DNA of 9,630 nucleotides, taken from the NCBI GenBank assembly GCA_022824605.1, contig JAJDZO010000390.1, positions 1 through 9,630 of the forward strand, written 5' to 3'. The notes under the pieces were generated by a model. It was not told where the DNA came from, did not search any database, and saw only the letters and a list, made by a program, of their open reading frames with translations. Below are positions 5,840-9,630 of the stretch, in pieces. The position numbers and the translations under genes are program-made. Positions within the stretch are counted from its first letter, which is position 1, and each line of letters opens with the position of its first letter. Source of the stretch: Acidimicrobiia bacterium (GTDB lineage Bacteria > Actinomycetota > Acidimicrobiia > Acidimicrobiales > Aldehydirespiratoraceae).

Positions 5840-6679
5840 TCAGTGGCGGGCGAAGAAGTCTCGGAGCAGCCGACCGGTGGCGGCCGGGTGCTCGATGTTG
5901 GGCTCGTGGCCCCCGGGTACCACCACCGACTCGAATGAGTCGCCCAACTCGGCCATCTTGGCCGCCCAGCCCTGCTCCAGCAGCGGATCATCAGCACCTT
6001 CCACCCACAGGATGGGAACATCGCAACTCAGCAGCGGCTCCGGCCAGTCCTCCGGTCGCACCACTCGCTCCGCCGACGGGTTCCGCAGGCCCAGCGCGCT
6101 CAGGGCCTCCCAGTGCCCCGGAGCCATGCTGTTGGTGAATCGGCGCTCGATGTGGCCGTCGAGGCCGTCGATGCTATGAACCAGCATGGCGGTGAGCCGG
6201 CGGGCCGCCTCCAGGCTGGGGGTGTAGTCGCTCAAGCGCTCGATACCGCCCGGCATGCGGTACAGCCGCCCGCCGGTGCCGGTGATGGCCACCGCGGCCC
6301 GTGGGTTCCAACCCCACTGAGGCTCGGCCACCCCCCTGGCCACCAACTCGGCGCCGAAGGAGCTGCCCGCGTAGAAGACCGGCTCGTCGAGCGCGAGCAC
6401 ACCGCACACCGCGGCCAGATGCTCGAGGCGGTAGTCGTAGGGAGAGCGGTCGAAGTAGCACAGCTTGTCTGTGCCGCCCCAACCGATCAGGTCGGGAGCG
6501 ACCACATGGAACCCGTCGGTCAACTCAGGGATCACACCCTCCCAGCACAACGCCGAATCGGTGCCGTAAGCGCCGTCGTGAACCAGCACGACGGTGGGAC
6601 GACCGGGGTCGCCCGCTTCGATCAGGCGAGTGCGGATCCCGCCCGCCCGGATGAAGGTGTCACGAAGCTCCGCAGCCAT
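5840..6679 (-). CDS. Alpha/beta-fold hydrolase (serine nucleophile)
   Basis: The protein has 279 residues from ATG 6679. A TTG at 6703 would add eight residues (MYEYLEHT) but also lacks a Shine-Dalgarno, so the ATG is preferred. The fold is clear: strand PTVVLVHDGAYG (28-39) with an HDG oxyanion-type turn, VVAPDLIGWGGTDK (59-72), the nucleophile elbow G105-S-S107-F-G109, an acid candidate D230 or D231 in EGADDPLL, and H258 in GGHEP. A complete Ser-Asp-His triad is therefore present. Relatives include meta-cleavage-product C-C hydrolases, esterases and epoxide- or haloalkane-hydrolase-like proteins. The Ser rules out the Asp-nucleophile epoxide and haloalkane hydrolases. It is cytosolic, without a signal peptide. 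It is transcribed away from a second hydrolase, 59 bases between starts, and converges on the PqqC-like gene. The substrate is unknown; an ester or beta-diketone produced by the neighbouring oxygenases is a reasonable guess. Confidence 0.87.
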   Translation of the reverse strand: MAAELRDTFIRAGGIRTRLIEAGDPGRPTVVLVHDGAYGTDSALCWEGVIPELTDGFHVVAPDLIGWGGTDKLCYFDRSPYDYRLEHLAAVCGVLALDEPVFYAGSSFGAELVARGVAEPQWGWNPRAAVAITGTGGRLYRMPGGIERLSDYTPSLEAARRLTAMLVHSIDGLDGHIERRFTNSMAPGHWEALSALGLRNPSAERVVRPEDWPEPLLSCDVPILWVEGADDPLLEQGWAAKMAELGDSFESVVVPGGHEPNIEHPAATGRLLRDFFARH

Positions 6680-6738
6680 AGTGTGCTCAAGATATTCGTA
6701 CAAGAGGCCGAGCGAATAGGCGGGCAGGGAGGTCTGAG

Positions 6739-7563
6739 ATGATCCAGTACCCGGCTGCGGTGAACGGGGTCGGCACCCGTGTGCTGGCCGCGGGTTCGGG
6801 CGGCGACCGTCACCTGGTGCTGGTGCACGGTGTGGGGGCGCGCTGTGACCGTTGGAACCGCAACGTCGACGTGCTGGCCGCCGCGGGCTGGAACGTCCAT
6901 GCCATCGATCTGCCCGGCCACGGCCTGGCCCAGAAGGGTGACGGCCCCGACTACTCGGTTCCTGGCTACGCCCGCTTCGTCGACGGGTTCCTCGACCTGA
7001 TCGGCGCCGACAACGCGGTGCTGGTGGGCACGTCGCTGGGTGGGCACACGGTGGCGACGGTGACGTGTGAGCGGCCCGAGCGAGTGCAGGCGTTGGTGCT
7101 GGTGGGAAGCATCGGCTTGATCCCGTGGGGCGCGGAGCGCAGAGCCGCCACCCGCGGTCGGCTCCGCGACACGTCTCGCTCCAGTATCGACAACAAGCTG
7201 CGCCTGCTGGTCCACGACGAGAGCCTGGTCACCGACGCCTGGCTGCGAGAAGAGTTCCTGATCAACAACTCACCGGGCGCGGCCGAGTCGTTCGCGGCGA
7301 TCGCCGACTACGTCGCCGACCACATCGACGACGACGTGGTGGGGCCGCGGCTGGCCGCGCTCCAGCCGCGGCCGCCCGTGCTGTTGATCTGGGGCGCCCA
7401 GGAAACAGCCGTGCCCCTCGAGACCGGCGAGGCCGCCCACCGGTTGATCGCTGGTTCGGAGCTGGCGGTGATCGACTCAGCCTCCCACGCGCCGTACTTC
7501 GAGCAACCCGAGGAGTTCAACCGGGTGCTGCTCGAGTTCCTCGACCGGGCCGTCCCCGACTGA
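6739..7563 (+). CDS. Alpha/beta-fold hydrolase with Glu in the catalytic-acid position
   Basis: The protein has 274 residues. ATG 6739 follows a strong AGGGAGG with a 6-base gap. Motifs in order are strand HLVLVHGVGARCDRW (25-39) with the HG oxyanion turn, VHAIDLPGHGLA (53-64), nucleophile elbow G97-T-S99-L-G101-G, and H250 in DSASHAPYFEQPEEF, the typical C-terminal His segment. The strand that normally reads WGxxDxxxP is WGAQETAVP (218-226), so Glu222 (codon GAA) stands in for the usual Asp. Glu acids exist in some alpha/beta hydrolases such as cholinesterases, so activity is plausible. The overall pattern is that of MhpC/BphD-type C-C hydrolases, 3-oxoadipate enol-lactonase-like proteins and RutD-like hydrolases; which it is cannot be decided by eye. 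It is only distantly similar to the divergent hydrolase, so the pair is not a recent duplication. It ends 17 bases from the converging regulator gene. Confidence 0.88.
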   Translation: MIQYPAAVNGVGTRVLAAGSGGDRHLVLVHGVGARCDRWNRNVDVLAAAGWNVHAIDLPGHGLAQKGDGPDYSVPGYARFVDGFLDLIGADNAVLVGTSLGGHTVATVTCERPERVQALVLVGSIGLIPWGAERRAATRGRLRDTSRSSIDNKLRLLVHDESLVTDAWLREEFLINNSPGAAESFAAIADYVADHIDDDVVGPRLAALQPRPPVLLIWGAQETAVPLETGEAAHRLIAGSELAVIDSASHAPYFEQPEEFNRVLLEFLDRAVPD

Positions 7564-7580
7564 ATGAACCTCTGGCGCGG

Positions 7581-8375
7581 CTAGGCGACCACCGCAGGAG
7601 CGGCGCGGTCGAAGCGCTCGTACATGGGTCCCAGGCGCTCCAGATGGGCGCGCATGAGCCGGCCCGCCGCCTCGGAGTCGCCGGCTGCGATGGCGTCGAA
7701 TATGTCCTGGTGGTCGCCGTCGACCGCGTCCCAGAAGCCGCTGGAGGCTCGATCACGCACGAACCGGGTCTCGAGAACGCTGAACACCGGCCTGGCGATC
7801 ACGTCGAGCAACTGGTTGCCCGACGCCTGCAGGATGGCGAAGTGGAACCCCCGGTGACCCTCGAATCCCTGGGTCGGATCGATCCCCTCGGGCGGCGCAA
7901 GGGTCGCTCTGAGGCGGTTGAGGTCGTCCTCGCTGCGGCGGCTGGCGGCCAGCCGGGCAGCCGGCTCCTCGAAGAGGTGGCGTGCTTCAAGAATCTCGTC
8001 GACCGACACCACATCGGCCCCCGACAGGAGCCCGATGGTGGTCTCCAAGTAGCTGTGAACCTGGGCGGCGGAGGGTTCGGACACGAACGTGCCGCCGCTG
8101 ACGCCTCGCTTGGTGTGTACCAGACGTTGTGACGACAGCCCTCGCAGCGCCTCGCGGATGGTGCTGCGGCTCACCCCGAACTGTGCGGCCATCTCGCCCT
8201 CGGCCGGCAGACGCTCGCCCACGGCCAGGGTGCCCTTGATGATCAACTCCTGCAGTTGCTTGGCCACCTGCTCGTAGGCGGGAAGCACGGGGCTGACCGG
8301 AAGACCGTCTTCGTCAACACCCGGGCCGTAGGCGCCGGGGTGGGCGACAGACAATGAGGAAGGTGCGCCTGACAT
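7581..8375 (-). CDS. GntR-family transcriptional regulator, FadR subfamily (FCD effector domain)
   Basis: The protein has 264 residues, starting at ATG 8375 with AAGGA 6 bases upstream. An N-terminal extension of about 30 residues precedes the winged helix: YEQVAKQLQELIIKGTL-GERLPAEGEMAAQFGVSRSTIREALRGLSSQRLV (34-86), then GVSGGTFV (91-98). The C-terminal FCD domain has EILEARHLFEEPAARLAA (127-144), HRGFHFAILQASGN (174-187), DHQDIFDAIAAGD (221-233) and AGRLMRAHLERL (237-248). FCD domains bind a carboxylate effector through a metal held by Asp and three His. Here H178, H222 and H244 are present, but the usual Asp four residues before the FH motif is His174, giving a possible four-His site. Such proteins are usually repressors released by a pathway acid. 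The palindromes at 8465-8479 and 4001-4015 are candidate binding sites, so it may control the SDR-FAH and LLM transcripts and itself. Confidence 0.92.
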   Translation of the reverse strand: MSGAPSSLSVAHPGAYGPGVDEDGLPVSPVLPAYEQVAKQLQELIIKGTLAVGERLPAEGEMAAQFGVSRSTIREALRGLSSQRLVHTKRGVSGGTFVSEPSAAQVHSYLETTIGLLSGADVVSVDEILEARHLFEEPAARLAASRRSEDDLNRLRATLAPPEGIDPTQGFEGHRGFHFAILQASGNQLLDVIARPVFSVLETRFVRDRASSGFWDAVDGDHQDIFDAIAAGDSEAAGRLMRAHLERLGPMYERFDRAAPAVVA

Positions 8376-8455
8376 TGAACATCCTTACCGGCAGTGAGCT
8401 GGGGCTTGCCCGACGCCTCAACCTAGCGTCGCGAATTCGGAGCCACGGACGCAGC

Positions 8456-8484
8456 TTGACCCTCAAGTGTCTGACCTTTAGCCT
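8456..8484 (+). promoter_or_regulatory. Promoter of the SDR-FAH transcript
   Basis: TTGACC (8456-8461) and TAGCCT (8479-8484) form a -35/-10 pair with a 17-base spacer. Transcription would start near 8491, about 19 bases before the GTG start, leaving room for AAGGG at 8497-8501. The operator at 8465-8479 fills the spacer and touches the -10, the usual placement for repression. Confidence 0.55.
8465..8479. promoter_or_regulatory. Putative GntR/FadR-type operator, copy 2
   Basis: AAGTGTCTGACCTTT is a near-palindrome (inner GTC/GAC, outer AA/TT; 5 of 7 arm positions pair). It shares its first 11 bases and the outer TT with the site at 4001-4015. It lies in the divergent region between gntR and the SDR gene, inside the SDR promoter and 90 bases upstream of the gntR start. 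The position beside its own regulator gene supports it as the regulator's binding site. Confidence 0.6.
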
Positions 8485-8509
8485 GGCTGTCTCATGAAGG
8501 GCGGAGTGC

Positions 8510-9277
8510 GTGTTCTCTCTTGAGGGTCGCACCGCGTTGCTGACCGGAGGAGCAGGCGGACTGGGGCGGGCCATGGCAGCCGCCCTCGCGCAGCAGGGCG
8601 CGTCGGTGGCCATCACCGACTTGCGGCCCGAAGCCGCCACCGACGTCGCCGACGAACTGGCCGAGCAGTACCCCGCCCAAGCCTTCGCCGGGGTGTCGAT
8701 GGACGTGACCGACGAGTCCAGCGTCACCGCCGGGGTGGCCGAAGCCACGAAGGCGGTCGGCTCGCCCGACATCGTCGTGGCCGCGGCGGGCATCGGCGAG
8801 TTGCAGCCGATCGCGGAGATGAGCTTCCGGCAGTGGCGCCACATGCTGGCCATCCACCTCGACGGCACCTTCCTTGCGATCCGCCACACCGTGAACCCGA
8901 TGATCGAGCGGGGCTGGGGACGGGTGATCTGCTTCTCGTCGGTGGCGTCGCTGCAGGGCGTGGCCCGGCAGGCCCATTACGCCGCGGGCAAGGGCGGGAT
9001 CGACGGGCTCGTGCGTTCGTTCAGCCGGGAAGTGGCCCCCAACGGGGTGACCGTCAACGCCATCGCGCCCGGCTACATCGAGTCTCCCCTCAACGACCTG
9101 GCTCCGCCCGGGCGGATCGAGGCCCTTATCGAGAGTGTGCCCGTCGGCCGGTTCGGGTACCCCTCGGAGATCGGAGCACTGGCCGCCTACCTGGCGTCGG
9201 ACGAGGCCGCGTACCTGACCGGTCAGATCATCAGTCCCAACGGCGGGTTCAGGTACTGCCACCAACTCGGCGACTAG
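8510..9277 (+). CDS. Short-chain dehydrogenase/reductase (SDR), classical type
   Basis: The protein has 255 residues, the usual classical SDR length. It starts at GTG 8510, with AAGGG at 8497-8501 and GGAG closer in. The Rossmann nucleotide motif is TGGAGGLG (12-19). D37 after strand 2 favours NAD(H) over NADP(H). D65 in MDVTD contacts adenine. The catalytic residues S144, Y157 and K161 (YAAGK) are present, followed by the NAIAPGYIESP segment (183-193). Two positions differ from the commonest form: the NNAG motif is AAAG (91-94), and the catalytic-tetrad Asn position in the AI-x-LDGTF helix is His116. The enzyme should oxidise or reduce an alcohol/ketone intermediate in the cytosol. It lies directly under the operator-bearing promoter and 82 bases before an FAH-family gene, a pairing seen in sugar-acid pathways (a dehydrogenase making a 2,4-diketo acid that an FAH hydrolase cleaves) and in aromatic catabolism. 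The substrate is not assignable. Confidence 0.92.
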   Translation: MFSLEGRTALLTGGAGGLGRAMAAALAQQGASVAITDLRPEAATDVADELAEQYPAQAFAGVSMDVTDESSVTAGVAEATKAVGSPDIVVAAAGIGELQPIAEMSFRQWRHMLAIHLDGTFLAIRHTVNPMIERGWGRVICFSSVASLQGVARQAHYAAGKGGIDGLVRSFSREVAPNGVTVNAIAPGYIESPLNDLAPPGRIEALIESVPVGRFGYPSEIGALAAYLASDEAAYLTGQIISPNGGFRYCHQLGD

Positions 9278-9359
9278 CGATGCGACACTCACATGGCGGT
9301 GCCGCAACGAACGGTCGTCTCGCCGAATCGCACCCGTACCACTAGCAAGGAGGGTCGCT

Positions 9360-9630
9360 ATGCGCCTGATCACGATGCAGTCCCCAACCGGCGAATCCGC
9401 CGGGATCCTGCACGCCGACGGCACCGTGTCGCCGCTGGCCGCAGCCGGCCACGCCAGCGTCATCGACCTCATCAGCAGCGGGCCGGAGGCTTGGGCAGCG
9501 GTCGAGTCACTGGCCGCCGGGAGCGGTGCCGGGCGGATCGACGACGCCGTCCTGTTGCCGCCACTGCCGAGAACGCCTCGCAACATGTTCTGTGTGGGAC
9601 TCAACTATCTCGAGCACTTCGACGAGGGGA
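9360..9630 (+). CDS. Fumarylacetoacetate hydrolase (FAH) family protein, N-terminal part
   Basis: The first 90 codons are present and the gene runs off the window. ATG 9360 follows a near-perfect AAGGAGG (9347-9353) with a 6-base gap, so the start is secure. The N-terminal part (MRLITMQSPTGESAGILHADGTVSPL) is the small domain that precedes the catalytic barrel in many FAH proteins. Residues 72-89 reach the conserved entrance to the active site, PRNMFCVGLNYLEHFDE, matching the family pattern cvGlNY--H--E with H86 and E89. FAH enzymes are Mg2+/Mn2+-dependent and cut C-C bonds of 2,4-diketo or acylpyruvate-type acids, or hydrate, decarboxylate or isomerise dienoates. The metal ligands and most of the catalytic domain lie outside the window, so the specific reaction is open. 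The gene follows the SDR with no promoter or terminator clearly visible between, suggesting one transcript under the 8456-8484 promoter. Confidence 0.85.
   Translation, partial: MRLITMQSPTGESAGILHADGTVSPLAAAGHASVIDLISSGPEAWAAVESLAAGSGAGRIDDAVLLPPLPRTPRNMFCVGLNYLEHFDEG

Noticed and set aside
8432..8439. CGAATTCG palindrome in the gntR-SDR gap as a second operator
   Set aside because: It is an isolated 8-base even palindrome with no counterpart at the other promoters and no relation to the GTCTGAC motif.
8494..8523. Nine-codon mini-ORF (MKGGVRVLS) overlapping the SDR start, as a leader peptide
   Set aside because: It lacks a ribosome-binding site of its own, has no run of regulatory codons, and one short ORF here is expected by chance.
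8492..9604. 370-codon minus-strand open frame opposite the SDR and FAH genes
   Set aside because: It spans two real plus-strand genes and the promoter end, with low-complexity composition and no motifs.

Overview
The window is GC-rich, densely coded DNA with strongly G/C-biased third codon positions, GTG and TTG starts alongside ATG, and TAnnnT-type -10 boxes, one of them placed for a leaderless start. Together with several LLM-class (luciferase-like, often F420-dependent) flavoenzymes, this points to an actinobacterium, perhaps of the Acidimicrobiia type. A Chloroflexota lineage rich in flavin monooxygenases and PhyH enzymes (such as SAR202) is the main alternative. There are no rRNA, tRNA, CRISPR or transposon features, and no gene-free stretch longer than 175 bases.

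Layout. (1) Positions 2-274 hold the 3' end of a MaoC/hot-dog hydratase, tail-to-tail with and overlapping the next gene. (2) Positions 255-3961, minus strand, form a probable four-gene operon transcribed leftwards: LLM oxidoreductase (3961-2933), RidA-like protein (2844-2395), a second LLM enzyme (2355-1321) and a third (1328-255). (3) Positions 4060-5809, plus strand, hold a PhyH-type Fe(II)/2-oxoglutarate dioxygenase and a PqqC/TenA-like protein with a heme-oxygenase-like fold. (4) Positions 5840-7563 hold two divergently transcribed alpha/beta hydrolases. (5) Positions 7581-8375, minus strand, encode a GntR/FadR-type (FCD) repressor. (6) Positions 8510-9630, plus strand, hold an SDR dehydrogenase and the 5' part of a fumarylacetoacetate-hydrolase-family enzyme.

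The set reads as a catabolic island: flavin and non-heme-iron oxygenation, a RidA-like step, alpha/beta-hydrolase and FAH-type C-C or ester hydrolysis, SDR oxidoreduction, and CoA-ester hydration by the MaoC enzyme. The flavin monooxygenase + RidA + alpha/beta hydrolase trio recalls the logic of the Rut uracil pathway, but this is not a rut operon and the substrate cannot be read from sequence.

The strongest non-coding signal is a 15-base near-palindrome, AAnnGTCTGACnnTT, found twice. One copy lies between the -35 and -10 of the SDR promoter beside the gntR gene (8465-8479). The other lies in the divergent promoter region between the LLM operon and phyH (4001-4015). It resembles FadR-type operators and suggests that one local regulator controls both ends of the island.
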